From the NCBI GenBank assembly GCA_947652605.1, contig OX393581.1:11908640-11972639 (forward strand): DNA of 64,000 nt. Direction: 5' to 3'. The notes under the pieces were generated by a model that had not been told where the DNA came from, did not search any database, and was given only the letters and a program-made list of their open reading frames with translations. Numbering within the stretch: position 1 is the stretch's first letter; each line of letters opens with the position of its first letter. The position numbers and the translations under genes are program-made. This document shows positions 10,690 through 22,500 of this stretch, in pieces. The DNA comes from Elmis aenea (lineage: Eukaryota; Arthropoda; Insecta; Coleoptera; Elmidae).

Positions 10690-11740
10690 ACAAACAGGGT
10701 GCTCCAAAAAAAAGTGGCATATCAAAGTTATACTTTTTCTTATAGAACACCATGTATATTTTTACATTTTCAAATGTTCACGAAAACTGTTGACTTAAGA
10801 CTCATGTAACCTTATACATTTTTTGAAGTATATTTGAAGAGGAATTTAAAAATATAAAATTATACAGGGTGTTCCATAAGAAAACGTATAACTGTTTTCG
10901 AAAAAATGAAGGTTTGACACAAATTATTTTTTTGCATCGTTACTTGAGTAGCTACGAAGAAAACTTTAAATACAAAAGTTGTTTGGCATCATGAATTGCA
11001 TAACCCTGCATAATTATTAAATATACAGAGTGTTCCGTTTTCGAGAACCGACATGCCAGTTTGTTATTTTAAATACAACACCCTGTATATTTTTACGTTT
11101 TCTTGTAGAAAATTTAATTGCCTACAAAAAACAGTAAGCATGTCCTATACCTAAAATCACCATTTCTCGAGTTATTTCAATTGTAATAGTTTATTTTTAA
11201 AAATGGTGGAGGTGCCGGGTATTTTAAGATGGTAATACAAATCAATTAATATCTCTGTTCTAAGACAAGCTACGAAAAAAACTTTAAATACAAAAGTTGT
11301 TTGGCATTACGAACTGCATAACCCTGCATAATTTTTAAATATTCAGAGTGTTCCGTTTTCGAGAACCGGCATGCCAGTTTGTTATTTCAAATACAACACC
11401 CTGTATATTTTTACGTTTTCTTGTAGAAAATTTAATGGCCTACAAAAAACATTAAGCATGTCCTATAACTAAAATTAATATTTCTCGAGTCATTTCGATT
11501 TTTAAACTTTTTCGAAAAAATAAAGGTTTAACACAAATTATTTTTTTGCATCGTTATTTGAGTAGATGCGAAAAAACTTTGAATGCAAAAGTTGTTTGGC
11601 ATCACGAACTGCGTAACCCTGCATAGTTTTTAAATATACAGAGTGTTCCGTTTTCGAGAACCGACATACCAGTTTGTTATTTTAAATACAACATAAATCA
11701 TTTTTCTTAAATATAACACCCTGTATTTTTTTACCCAGTC
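10690..11740. repeat. Tandem array of about 300-bp units with CCCTGTATA motifs
   Basis: A block with AAAAGTTGTTTGGCAT, AACCCTGCATA, AGAGTGTTCCGTTTTCGAGA and CCAGTTTGTTATTT occurs three times, with anchors at 10951, 11269 and 11565 (spacing 318 and 296). Each unit contains an AGAGTGTTCC end, and the first two also an ACACCCTGTATATTTTTACG end facing it, so the array may be built from short elements inserted or duplicated head to tail. Confidence 0.75.
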
Positions 11741-12070
11741 ATATGTAGAAATTGTAATTGTTCTTCAAATTCATTAAACCTATGTTAAACCTAAAATTGA
11801 CATTTTGCGAGGTATCGGGATTTTATTGTTAATTATTAGGGCAACGTAATATTTTCGATTAGGCCATAAAGATAGCTCTAATTTTCAAACAATTGAAGAA
11901 GAAAAAAAGTCATACGTTTTTTCCCAACAAATTTTTTAAATTTTTTTACAATGAAGATATATTTTACCATTCTTTGTTTAAATAGAGGTTTCTTATTTTT
12001 TTTTGTGCATTCATTTATTGAATCAGTATGAAGAGATAATTACAGCTGTATGTTGAAATTTTGTAAGATA
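11700..12070 (+). repeat. Homologue of the inner 18.7-19.1 kb foldback
   Basis: The order AACACCCTGTAT, TAATTATTAGGGCAACGTAA, TATTTTCGA, GGCCATAAAG, ACAATTGAA, GAGGTTTCTT and CATTTATTGAA matches the arm and spacer of the element at 18693-19153 with moderate divergence. Confidence 0.6.
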
Positions 12071-12239
12071 TTATTAATCAGCATTAAATTTTGTAACGAC
12101 AATTTTAAATTTTAGTTCTTAAAATATTAGTGTGTCAACTCGAAAACAAACGTGTACCTATGTACGTAACGCCGAATCAGTGAAGTTCGTGAAATAGGCC
12201 GTTTTATTCTGAATTAATGGAATGGGTAGAGCCTTTGCC

Positions 12240-12414
12240 GAATTTGTGAAATAAATATATACAAAAGTCCAGCCTGACTCTGTCTGTGACTCTGTAACGC
12301 ATGAAAATAGCTACAAGTCAGTCATCCATGAGGTTATGTTATTATAGTAATCTGTAACGCGGGTTGACTTATGTCATACTTGACAATCCCGTCCTAGGAC
12401 GGGCTACGTGCTAG
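12240..12414 (+). mobile_element. Helitron-like 3' end (non-autonomous), 5' end unresolved
   Basis: Bases 12388-12403 are a perfect 16-nt palindrome, CCCGTCCTAGGACGGG. Seven bases later comes CTAG (12411-12414) followed by T. A short GC-rich hairpin shortly before a CTRR terminus at an A/T target is the hallmark of Helitron 3' ends. A possible 5' end starts TCCAGCCTGACTCTG near 12269, but I cannot confirm it. No Rep/helicase coding sequence is present. Confidence 0.5.
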
Positions 12415-12419
12415 TAAAC

Positions 12420-13826
12420 AATATTATGCCTAAGGACGTGAAATTGAAATTTGCCTAATTCGCAAAATAGGCAAGGCATCAAAAAACTTTTACTGACTTT
12501 TAACTTGGTCATTAATTGAGAATCAGGTTAAAGGTCGGTCAAAGTTTTGTAAGTAGTACAAGGTGGTCCAAATTCGATGGGATAACATGGTTATCTCGCT
12601 TAATATTCAAGATGGAGAAACGGTTAAACTACCAAAAATGTGCAGTTTTTGAGACAAACTCGGAACCATTTTGAAAAAAAAATTATCATTTCCGGTTATT
12701 GAGTTATTAAAAAAAGTGTTTTTTTCTTTAATATATATAATGAGTCAAATCTCCGTTATTGTTGTAAATATTAAAAAAATGTATGAAGACTATTTTAGAT
12801 ATTTTTATGTAAAATTCGATAATACTAAAATAATTTTACGCTCGCCGTTAGAAAGTAATGACACAAACTTACCTTCTTTTAAAAGCAAGCTATAGTTGGA
12901 TATGACCTATTTAAATCCCTTATTTTTTTCTCATTCCAAAGATATAAGGGTTAATGCAGTTATTTTCAATAATACCAAGGTTTTTTTAAAGAAAAACATG
13001 GCAGGCTGTGAAAACAAATACAATCAAGGTGTATAACCTTATAAAACTTGTGGTACAAGTTATGAAAGTTTTTTAATTTGTTGGGATAAATATTACTCCT
13101 ATAAATATTTAAACATAAGGTAAACAACAATATGCTATATAACTGCTGATTCTGACTATATTGTTGTTTATCTTGTGTTAAACCCAATTATTTTCACTAA
13201 TTAACAATTAATGAAAGTGAATTCCTATTTGTTCACGATCGTATGTAGTTTTCGATTTATTTCGATTCATTTCCACTTGAGTTTATTTGTATGGCTTTGA
13301 AAATATTTTAACGTTCAATAAAAGAATTTAGACGTATTTTTTATAACCTGATATGTGTGCGTAACGCAGGTAATTGTTTGCGAGTGATATTTTGGCGCAG
13401 CTGTGTGGTACGTCTGTTAACGTTGATGCCAATTAACAGGCCATTGTTTTTCAGGAAGCGCGACTGAACGTAATGAGCTTTCACTGAAGTTGTAAATCCT
13501 GTATGTGTAGTTAAACAGGATGTCGCTAGACATTTACATCATGACATAAACCATTCTAAACAGATTAGCAGCGTACGGTTGAGGTGAGCCCTTTTTGGAA
13601 TTAGAGCCACTATCACGGTTTCACTTAACAACTACAGCTAGTCCTTATAGTGCCATATGGCCATGTAATTTTTGAAAGAATTTGATAAACAGAATGTTCG
13701 AGTAAATTTTTTTAAATCCTTTATTTTCTATAAACAATTCCTATGATAAGACCTCTCAGTTTTGATTTGTCTATTACTTAATTGAAATCTCTTTTCTATT
13801 TAAAATATAAATTGAATTCTTTTGGA
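12420..13826. other. No gene recognised; diverged family arm at 12560-12660
   Basis: GGTCCAAATTCGATGGGATA and ATCTCGCTTA near 12565-12600 resemble the shared foldback terminus with its subterminal box. The rest (12700-13820) shows no recognisable gene or repeat. Confidence 0.4.
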
Positions 13827-13828
13827 AG

Positions 13829-15006
13829 TATCTGGTGGCCAAATAAGAACGATACAAATTTAAATTTAAATTATTTTGATACCAAATGAAAAATACCAGA
13901 TTTTTTAAATAAATCCTTCCACTTACAGAATCTCGAATATTCTGCTTCAAGTGTTCAAGATTTATCGGTCTGTTAGCATAAACACCTCCCTTTAGATAGC
14001 CCCACAGAAAAAAGTCAGGAGCTGTCAAATCCGGTGATATTGGTGGCCAATCAATGTCTCCGTTTCTTGAGATTAATTGACATGGAAACATCCTTCTCAA
14101 TGTTTCGATTGTCTCGTGCCGTATGACTTGTGGCTCCGTCTTGTTCAAACCACATGTTTTCCAGGCCCAACTGATTTATTTGATGAAATAAAAAAGGGTT
14201 AATCATCTCACGGTAGCGATCGCCTGTCACTGTCAAAGCAGCACCTATAGTGTCTTGAAAGAAGTAGGGCCCAATTACCCTTCCTGACCAGATTCCACAC
14301 CAAACTGTCACACGGCGAAGATGCAGTGGTCGTTCGTGGTTTAGCGAATTTTGCTCCTCACCCCAATATAGAAAATTTTGTTTGTTAACAAATCCACTGG
14401 TCGAAATGGGCTTCGTTACTCATAATGATTTTTGGATGAAACTCTGGGTCGTCTTTCAATCTGTTTAGGACAAAATTACTGAAGTTACGACGGTGTTTAT
14501 GGTCCTGAGGTTCAAGTTTTTGAGTTAACCGAATCTTACAGGTGAAAAGACCCAGATCTTTCTTCACAATATTTTGTAGAGAGGTCCTCTTAATTCCCAG
14601 TTGTAGAGAACGCCGCCTGGTAGACAATGTCGGATCTTCGGCTACACTTTCACGTACACTTCCAATATTCTGCTCCGAACGAGCACTCCTGGTGCGATGA
14701 AGAACTGGTTTATCTGTTACATTGTCATTCAGCTTAAATTTATCCACTAAACAAGTGATTGTTGGTAGCGAAGGTAAGTTGTTTCTACCGAAAATGGGAC
14801 GCAGTTTTCTGAGCGTTTCCGCAACTGAAGACTGATTTGCGTTGAACGTTTTAATAATTAAAACACGTTGCTCAAGCGAAAAACGCTCCATAACGAATTT
14901 GCCTTATCTACACCAATTAATCGTTATCAAACAACTGTCGAATTAGGCGCCGAAACAAAATGGTGCAAAAAAAGTTGTATACCTCTAAGTTGGCCACCCG
15001 GTATAC
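13829..15006 (-). mobile_element. Tc1/mariner-superfamily element 1
   Basis: Imperfect inverted repeats lie at both ends: GTATCTGGTGGCCAAATAAG at the left, and at the right the reverse complement of GTATACCGGGTGGCC. They bracket a broken transposase gene on the minus strand. TA is present at the left junction. Total length is about 1.2 kb, normal for a mariner-type element. Confidence 0.75.
13830..14891 (-). pseudogene. Mariner-type transposase pseudogene
   Basis: The frame from 14891 begins MERFSLEQRVLIIKTF and covers the N-terminal paired helix-turn-helix region to about 14385. The first catalytic motif reads SNEAHF where the family has SDEAHF, so the first Asp is Asn. A frameshift near 14395 moves to another frame (14311-14051) with VTVWCGIWSGRVIGPYFFQ and FEQDGATSHTA (second Asp). 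A second frameshift near 14115 moves to a frame with ISRNGDIDWPPISPDLTAPD (third Asp) and FFLWGY. The normal C-terminus is lost at the left repeat. The copy is inactive. Confidence 0.85.
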
Positions 15007-15009
15007 CAA

Positions 15010-16250
15010 GACATTTAAATTGTAGAAACAATCGATTATTAAAATGTATCTACTAAACGTCCCGGTAGCATTTGTGTTTATCCATTATAAGTTCAGGAGG
15101 CTTCATTTATAATTCACGAATGCAAAGTGTAATCCAAACGTATTTTTATGTTCCGTAAGAGCCTTCTAGTATCCCTTTGAGAAGTGTAAATAAACAATAC
15201 AGCGTTAAACATTCTTTACGATAGGAGTCAACCGGCATTGCGACGATATTATAAAGTAGAAGAACGAGGACTAGGACGAGACATGTAAAGGATTCATGGC
15301 AATCCATCTTGTAAACGTTGCACATCACGGATATCACACCATGTTGTGGCTTAGCGAGCGAAAAAACCACAAATCGTTCTCACAGAAGATTCGAGCAATC
15401 AATCTTATGAATTTTTAACGCTCTTGATATGGTCGTGGTCAAATTATTCGGCGTTGCAAATGCTCTTAAACAGTTGATGTACGAATTGTGTTTTTGTACA
15501 GGATTAATATTCAGAGACGGATGGATCCTGACAAGCAGCTGTTGCTTTAAAGACTGGTCGACAAAATAATTAACGCATATACACAAACTTAAACGATATA
15601 CAGGGTGACAATTATTATCAATCGCTTTGTGTGGGTAATTTTTTATTACAAGAGTTAGCGAGTCGCTTAAATTAGTTCAAATACAAAATAAATTGATGAT
15701 GGTGATTAAAAGTCAGTTAGTTTTTGTTTCCGCTGACGAGTGGCTGGTCCAATGTGTGTTAGTAGTAATGAAACTGCAATCTTAAAGCTTTTATTTTAGT
15801 CCAGCGTCCTTTCTGTTTATTCCCAGGTTAAGTAGAAAATTACTTGTTGACACAGATTTATCCCTTAGTCAAAAACTCCGAGCAAGTGCAGGGAGTGTTA
15901 GTGGTTGATTTTTCAACAATATTGCACTGTCAGCGTAAACTTTTGCTCACCCTTTTTAATAGATTAATTAAGAAAGCGATTAGGAATTTTAAAAAAATCA
16001 GAAACAGTTCTGTGTGTTTCCTTTGCAGGAAAAACAATTGGGGAAATTATAAACTTACAGTGGGACGTTTTACCCCACCGAGCACACAGTTCGAATCCTG
16101 CTCCTTACAATTTTCATTTGTTTGGGCACTTGAAAGTGTTTTTAGGAGTTTCGGTCAAAAGATAAAGTTATCGAAGTCGGGAGAACATGCATCCCAAAAG
16201 CTACGTCTAGCAAAGAATCAGAAAACTTTCTGTTCGAGGACGCTAGTGTA
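15010..16250. other. No gene recognised; one CAGGGTG end at about 15600
   Basis: TATACAGGGTGACAATTATT at 15598 is a solitary terminus of the common type. Elsewhere no coding remnant or structured repeat was recognised. Confidence 0.4.
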
Positions 16251-17147
16251 TGAGGTGAGCGCCAAATTTTCCCGGACTGAATATGAAAGAAACGGCGTAG
16301 GCTCAAAATTAAATTTTATTTTTTAATATAATCCCCCCTGACATCAATACACTTGTTACATCCGTTTAGCAACTATTCGATACCCCTAAAAAAAGGCTCG
16401 GTTTGTCTGCAAAATGTGCCCAAACTGCAGCCTTCACCTCTTGGTCGTCACTGAAATGGCGCCCGCGAAGGTCCTTTTTCAAATTTCCAAACAGGTAATA
16501 GTCACTGGGAACCATATCTGGACTATACGGAGGTTGATCGATTTGTTCAAAACCGCAGTCACGAATTGCGGTTTGAGCAATTCCAACAGTGTGCACGGGG
16601 ACTTTGTCCACAGAGCTTCAAAAAGGATCGAGCACATTCAACACGACGCGACGCTGAACTGCCGAAAGATGTTTGGGGATTCGCCTTGCACTAACTTTAT
16701 TCATGCCTAACCGATCGTGGAGGATTCGGCGAACGCTTGTATCTAAAAGCCCCGACATTTTTGATAGTTCTTTCACCTTCAAGCGTCGATCGCCTAATAC
16801 GAGGTCCTCAAGAAGGGCAATCTTGTCGTTAGTCACCACTTCCACAGTCCTTCCTGTTCTTGCATCATCTTCCAAGGATTCTTGCCCCATTCGAAACCGC
16901 TTTGACCAATCTTTTACCAAAGAATAAGACGGGGATTGGTCGAACTTTGATGCTTTGAGGAGAAAGACCCTCGCGAGTAAGAAATTTTTCAACAACTCGA
17001 TACTCAATGACAGCTATAAGAAAACCAATTGACAGAAAATTCATTTTTGTTTTTTCTATGGCTAATATGACTTGAACCAATGTGTTAAAAAAAATTGACC
17101 CGCCTGCGATATCTTTGTCAGGCCGGGAAATATTGGCGCTTACCTCG
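16251..17147 (-). mobile_element. Mariner element 2, internally deleted
   Basis: Inverted repeats GAGGTGAGCGCCAAATTTTC at the left, and at the right the reverse complement of GAGGTAAGCGCCAATATTTC, enclose a minus-strand mariner transposase that has lost its middle. The element is about 0.9 kb against the usual 1.3 kb. Confidence 0.8.
16366..17040 (-). pseudogene. Mariner transposase with central deletion
   Basis: On the minus strand the first helix-turn-helix is represented by RVVEKFLTREGLSPQSIK. After a frameshift near 16930 come SPSYSLVKDWSKRFRMGQES and a second DNA-binding part ending ILHDRLGMNKVSARRIPKHL. The frame ends near 16618, and 16611 resumes with DKVPVHTVGIAQTAI, then PPYSPDMVPSDYYLFGNLKK. 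The segment with the first catalytic Asp is gone. Two of the three DD34D acidic positions remain. The copy is dead but its TIRs are intact, so it could once have been mobilised in trans. Confidence 0.85.
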
Positions 17148-17149
17148 CA

Positions 17150-18265
17150 TCTGGATGCAGGAGAACTGTATTGTAAAATAACGTAATTTTTATTCGTCTA
17201 GCAGTGTTGTTTATTGTTTTAATAAATACCTTTTTATTTAAATTTATCCTCTTCCATTTTTTGTAGTGACCACCTTTTTGATTCGGAAATGATTTCTTCA
17301 CGTCCTTAAAGTTCCATTTGTGGATTGCATTTTTTGAGGGACTCAAGAGAAGGTAGTTGGAAGAAGCTACGTTCAGTTTTGTTAACTTAATGAAGTGGGG
17401 TTGTCTATTGTATTTTTGCTCATCGACTAGGCTTCGATTGACTCATTAAGCTCGGAACTTTAAATATCCCATTGATAGACGAGATTGGAAGATTAGAAAC
17501 ACTGCTTATTGATTCGTTTTCACTACCATATTTCTGGAGATGTTTAAAAGCATCCGAAATGTTAGTGTTTGATTTCGTTTTTGCCGAAACAACTTTATTG
17601 CCACGTCGTGATGGAAATGCACGTCTCCATTTAAAATGTGTGTATCTTTACTGCACACTGAAAGCTACAACACGCAAAATACTATTTTCAAATAACCTGA
17701 GTAGACCAAAATAATTAGAATATTGCAATTTGAGCAACCTGCGCAACTTAACATTTGGATATGCCATTTCTGTTTTCAAATTTTAAGGCTCAATAAGATC
17801 ATTTTCGTCTTTCTGTGCTCGTACATAACGAAGAGGAAACAGAATTAATGGGTAGTACAGAATCAATATTTTAGGAAAGCAACTCATGTGAATATCACCA
17901 CATCAGATTAAAACGGAACAATCCGTGAACTGTTTATTCGTAATAAATGTCTCAGCCAGCTTAAACTGAAGTTAATAAATCTATTTTGCTCCCTTTTCGT
18001 CTAGTTTTGCCAAGGCAGCACTAATTAGTGACAGCCTCGTGACGCCGATACTTATTCTTAAATATCACGCGTTGTTATTATTAAATCTAAGAAACGGATC
18101 TAATTCATGCTGCATAATGGAAAAGTCAATCAAGAAACTTTAATTTATCACGAAATGACTTAGCAGGGTATAATTTTGGAACTGTATCTCACACAATATC
18201 ATAATTCAAAATTATCTGCAATATTGTTTAATTCAATCACTATTAGTAAGGATACAATAATTTCA
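17150..18265. other. Unique-looking stretch, no gene recognised
   Basis: No transposon remnant was recognised. Small open frames (for example 17472-17714 plus) show no known motif. Confidence 0.35.
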
Positions 18266-18692
18266 CATACAGGGATGCGCAAAAGTATGGAAACAGACAA
18301 ATATCTGAAACATGATTGAAGATACTACCATGAAATTTTGTATCTAAGCGTTATTGTATTTTTCGGATTCGATAAAAATACTTAATTTGCAATACGAGTT
18401 CCGGTTCAACTGGAAACGGACTCAAACTTTAAAATTTTAAAGGCACACCCTGTATATTTTTATATTTTTGGATTCCTCTTAAAATTTACTTTAATAATGT
18501 ATTAGGTATTATGGGTCTAAAGTCAACCGTTTTTGTAAAATTTACATTTTTATGAAAATTTTGAGCGATACAGCATTTTTAATTTTTTTAAACATTTGAG
18601 TTCTTTAAAAAAGCAGTAGAATTACGTTTGGAAATTAGATTAATAATAGAATATTTAACACTTTGCGCTAGCTACATACATTTTAAAAATAT

Positions 18693-19153
18693 TATACAGG
18701 GTGTTTTTTTTACACTTGGTCAAACTTGTTAAACTTTGAACATCGTTAACTTATTTTTTTTTAAATGCAACATTAACCATGTTTTATACCCAAAACTGAT
18801 GTTTTTCGAGATAACGCGATTTTATTGTAAATTATTGGGATAACGTAATATTTTCGAGTAGGCTATAAAGGTAGACGTCGGTAATTTTGGAACAATTGAA
18901 AGATAAATACAAGAGTTATAATTTTATCTTTTCCTTAGGAATTTTCGACCATTTTATTATCCCGAAGGTGTAATTTTACCATGTTAACGTTTAAATTGAG
19001 GTTTCTTGAGATTATGCATTTATTCATTGAACCAGTGTGATGGGACAATTATTAAATTACTGGTTGGTTGTTGGTGTTGTATTTAAGACAATTGAGTTAA
19101 CGATGTTTAAAGGTTTACAAGTTTGACCAAGCGTTAAAAACACCCTGTATAAT
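18693..19153. repeat. Inner foldback element, family F
   Basis: TACAGGGTGTTTTTTTTACA at the left and its inverted counterpart AAAACACCCTGTA at the right bound arms of about 85 bp sharing ACTTGGTCAAACTTG and GAACATCGTTAACT-like blocks. Flanks read ATTA and TAAT. A diverged relative lies at 11700-12070. Confidence 0.75.
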
Positions 19154-19164
19154 GATTCTACTGC

Positions 19165-19190
19165 CTTATTATTATTATTATTATTATTTA
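19165..19190. repeat. (TTA)n microsatellite
   Basis: An uninterrupted run of TTA triplets next to the LINE 3' end, possibly its former tail region. Confidence 0.8.
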
Positions 19191-19550
19191 GTCATGAGTT
19201 CTTCTACTGTTAGGTGTAGGACTGTTGAGTTGTGTTGTGCTGACTTTCCATGATCGCTTCTTCTTCTTTTCTTTTTATGCTTCAGGTATTCCGAGTACCT
19301 ATTCTTATTTTGTCTTTCTTATCTCTATTTTTATCATTTTTAATATCTCGTGCTTTGATTGCTATCTGTTTTTTCTTATTCATGCCCGTTTTCGGGTAGT
19401 GTTCGTGCCATTTTTTCCGTAACTGGTTTTCCATCCTTAGTTTTTTTGGTCTGTTTTTTTGCTGTAGCTTCTCTTTCTCTTTATTCCATAGCCAGATGTT
19501 ATTATCTAAGATTAGTTTTTGATAAGCTACTTTTACAGTGCACACGTCTT
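19190..19550 (-). pseudogene. RTE-like LINE fragment
   Basis: Bases 19195-19250 match the LINE 3' end at 8284-8335 (GTTCTTCTACTGTTAGGTGT, minus-strand element). The minus frame 19282-19545 is lysine-rich (LQQKNRPKKLRMENQLRKK, then KKQIAIKARDIKNDKNRD) and resembles the endonuclease-RT linker of such LINEs. The 3' end directly next to the linker indicates internal deletion. Confidence 0.5.
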
Positions 19551-19929
19551 ATCTTTTCGCCTTTTACAACATAACTGAACTACTGCCTTCTTAAAGAACT
19601 TAAATGTAAAAAAAACTGAAAGTGCTGTGTCGCTCAAAATTTTCATAAAAATGTAAATTTTATCATAACGGTTGATTTTAGACCTATAAAACCCAAAGCA
19701 TTTTTAAGTAAATTTTAAGAGAAATCCCAAAATATAAAAATATACAGGGTGTTCCATTTAAAATTGCAAAATTTGAGTCCGTTTTCGGTTGAACTGGAAG
19801 TCGTATTGCAACCTGAGTATTTTCATCGAATCCGAAAAATAAGATAACACTGAGACTTTATTGTAGTATCTTTAATGATGTTTTAGATATTTGTCTGTTT
19901 CCATACTTTTGCGCAACCCTGTATATTCA

Positions 19930-21220
19930 ACAGCAAGAAAAACAGGGCAATTTTTAAAGCAATGTTTTGAAATTCTTAAAAATATTTATATAACAAACAG
20001 ATTTGCTAGACTTGGCAAGAATTAATTTAAAAAATTAAAAGAAAACTTGACATATAAAGAAGTCATAAAAACCTAGCTTTAAATTTTTGTTTACTACTTT
20101 TCGATTGCTTTTGTGTCTGTAACAGAAGATATTTTTCGAATAAATAAGTTGCTAAAGGTATTACTGCCCTTCAGGTTGCCGGCAAATGAAATTCTATAAA
20201 GGATAATTAATTTCTGATGGAATCCATTGGTATTTGGCGTAATACGAAAGAAATTCGATTAAATATAAAAAATGAACCTAATTATAGCAATAATGAAATA
20301 CAGAGCGAAAATATACGGACAATAAAATATAATTTTGATGGTCAATAAATTTAATTTCGTTTGGGTTTATTTGCAGAAACATTAGGAATGACGTTAATTA
20401 TATAATTAAATCGCCTGAACTATCAATTTCAAAGTTTATTTGATCCAATTAAGTTGCCCGAAATGCGTTTCAAGTCGTTGTTTGAACGAAAAATTAACGA
20501 TAAATTTTCTTAACCACACTGAAATTCGTTCTATTGCCAAGTATAGTTTATGGCACCCGCATTCTTTCAAGAATCAACCGACTTGAAATGGCAATTTAGA
20601 ATCGCCAATAATGCGGAGTGTGCAAAGCAAAGGAACAATTTTAATCTATCCCTTATCGACGAATGAGCATTGATCGCTATTTTATAAAAGCATAAGATGA
20701 AAAAATTAAATGTAACTTAATACAAATGATAGTACCTACCTTCACCTATGGAGTCATTCAATGACTTTTTCCATGTAACATATTGACATTTTTGCACTGC
20801 TGTAGGTATTAAAAATGAAATTATTTTTAAAGTGATGCCTGGCCATGACCCATGGTAATATTTGAAAAAGTTGAAGATGGCGGCACAAGGGCACAACAGA
20901 AAATCATGTAAATAAATGCGTGTCGCAGTGTTACCAAAGGATGTAAAATTGTTTAAAATATAAACCTGTAGTACTTTTAGACCCGATTGCATTAAAGCTA
21001 AACCTGGGGGTTAACCCTGGGATTAAACCACGTTAACACCTCAAACTAGGCTATATCAGCGCGATTAAGTTGATTCAAAAGTTAAAGATGCTTATATGAT
21101 GGAAATAGACACAGTTTTAAGGAAATTGCACAACTCAATAATTTTCGCAACGTCTTCTATTTTCTTCAATATTTCAATGTTTGCGTTTAATACTATAAGA
21201 AGACTGTGTTGCTTTGACTA
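19930..21220. other. No gene recognised
   Basis: No coding remnant or long repeat was seen. A short motif-rich patch at 21000-21060 (ACCTGGGGGTTAACCCTGGG) looks like a transposon terminus but has no partner that I can find. Confidence 0.35.
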
Positions 21221-21224
21221 TTGT

Positions 21225-21445
21225 AAATCCAGTGATACGGAAAAGTATGGAAACAGACAAATATCCAGAAGATTATTGCAATGACATTTGGTATCTGACC
21301 ATTATTGTATGTTCTAGATTTGATGAAAATATTAAGGTTGCAATACGGCTTCCGGTTCAACCGCAAATGGTCTCCACCTTTGAAATTTTAAATAGAACCC
21401 TGTATATGTCTATATTTTTGGATTCCCCTTTAAATTTATTTTAAA
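21225..21445 (+). repeat. Solo arm of foldback family E
   Basis: GGAAAAGTATGGAAACAGAC, TTCCGGTTCAACCGCAAATG and ACCCTGTATATGTCTATATT match the left arm at 18283-18470 in order. No right arm follows. Confidence 0.75.
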
Positions 21446-21449
21446 AAAT

Positions 21450-22500
21450 GTTTGAGGTTTAGTCAACCTTGTATCTCTTACCGTTTCCAAGATAGCAATG
21501 GTGAGCATCGAAAAAAGCACCACCCTGTATAAGAGGTATTTTAGCTTTAAAAGTATGTGAATGCGACCAAGTGCATAATAATTACGTTAAACACAAATAT
21601 GCAAAGAAACCATAATTGTGCAGTAAACGGCGACTGCATTTTATTACAAGTTATTTAGTATTCACGGTTCAATTATTGCAAAGCTGTTGGATGTGGGTCC
21701 GAATCGCAATGGAATGTATTTATTGTTCTGCCGGGTTTATAATATGTTATTTTAACCGAAATAACTTTTCGAATCTAATTCGAATAAATCTTTCATTGCG
21801 TTTATAAGCACGCATAAACAAATGAACGCTTTAGACAGTTAAATATTTATAGAAACTTCATTGGGCACTTAAGTGCAGTCGTTTTGAGCAGTTTATTACC
21901 AGTCCTTATAGATTTAGACGGGATGGCGATGTCTTGCGTTTTCACGAGAGTAGTTTAGTGCATATTTTAAACGTTGAAGTTCAAGCATGACATTCAATTA
22001 TTTTATTGAGGGAGTAACTCTTGTTTTATGGTAGATTAAGTTCGGTGTTTTTTTTCGATCACGCAGAATTGCACAAAAACGGTGCGTGCATCCTTTGCAT
22101 GACTGTTCGCTAATCTGTAATTACTTAACGTGATCAAAGCTACTGGTGCTGTTGCCATTCCTAGCCGTCGGCTATGCTTTTGTAGATAATACAAGCAGAT
22201 CAAATACCAAGTGAGGGCGCTAATTATAGCTGTGGTTCATATTAAGCGATGATTTGACTTTGCCATCAAATTTTGTGTTGATGTTTAAGCTGCCTGTTGG
22301 CAGACTGTGATAGCGTTGCTTTTCATCATTCTATAGCAATCTCTTTAGCGAAGCTTAGAATTTTCTCCGTTCGTAAAAATTAAGATTCAATTAATTGTAT
22401 GTCTTTTTCATGATATAATTTTACGTTGAGGATAAAACCGCGTGATTCTATTTTATTTTTGTAATATTAAACAATTTAAAAATATTGATGATTATATCGG
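21450..22500. other. Unique-looking stretch, no gene recognised
   Basis: A solitary CACCCTGTATA occurs at about 21522. The rest shows no repeat shared with the window and no coding motif. Confidence 0.35.

Larger units (their letters stand above)
18268..19925. repeat. Outer foldback element, family E, containing two other elements
   Basis: The left arm (about 18268-18630) starts TACAGGGATGCGCAAAAGTA. The right arm (about 19560-19925) is its inverted counterpart and ends ACTTTTGCGCAACCCTGTA. A further CCCTGTATA motif lies inside each arm (18446 and, inverted, 19742). The spacer is filled by an inner foldback and a LINE fragment. A solo left arm lies at 21225-21445. Confidence 0.8.

Noticed and set aside
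16080..16115. GTTCGAATCCTGCTCCTT resembles the T-arm of a tRNA gene
   Set aside because: The flanking sequence gives no acceptor, D or anticodon stem, and the T stem itself does not pair properly.
15844..16326. 160-codon plus-strand open frame
   Set aside because: It has no ATG at its start, no recognisable motif, and runs into the left TIR of mariner element 2.
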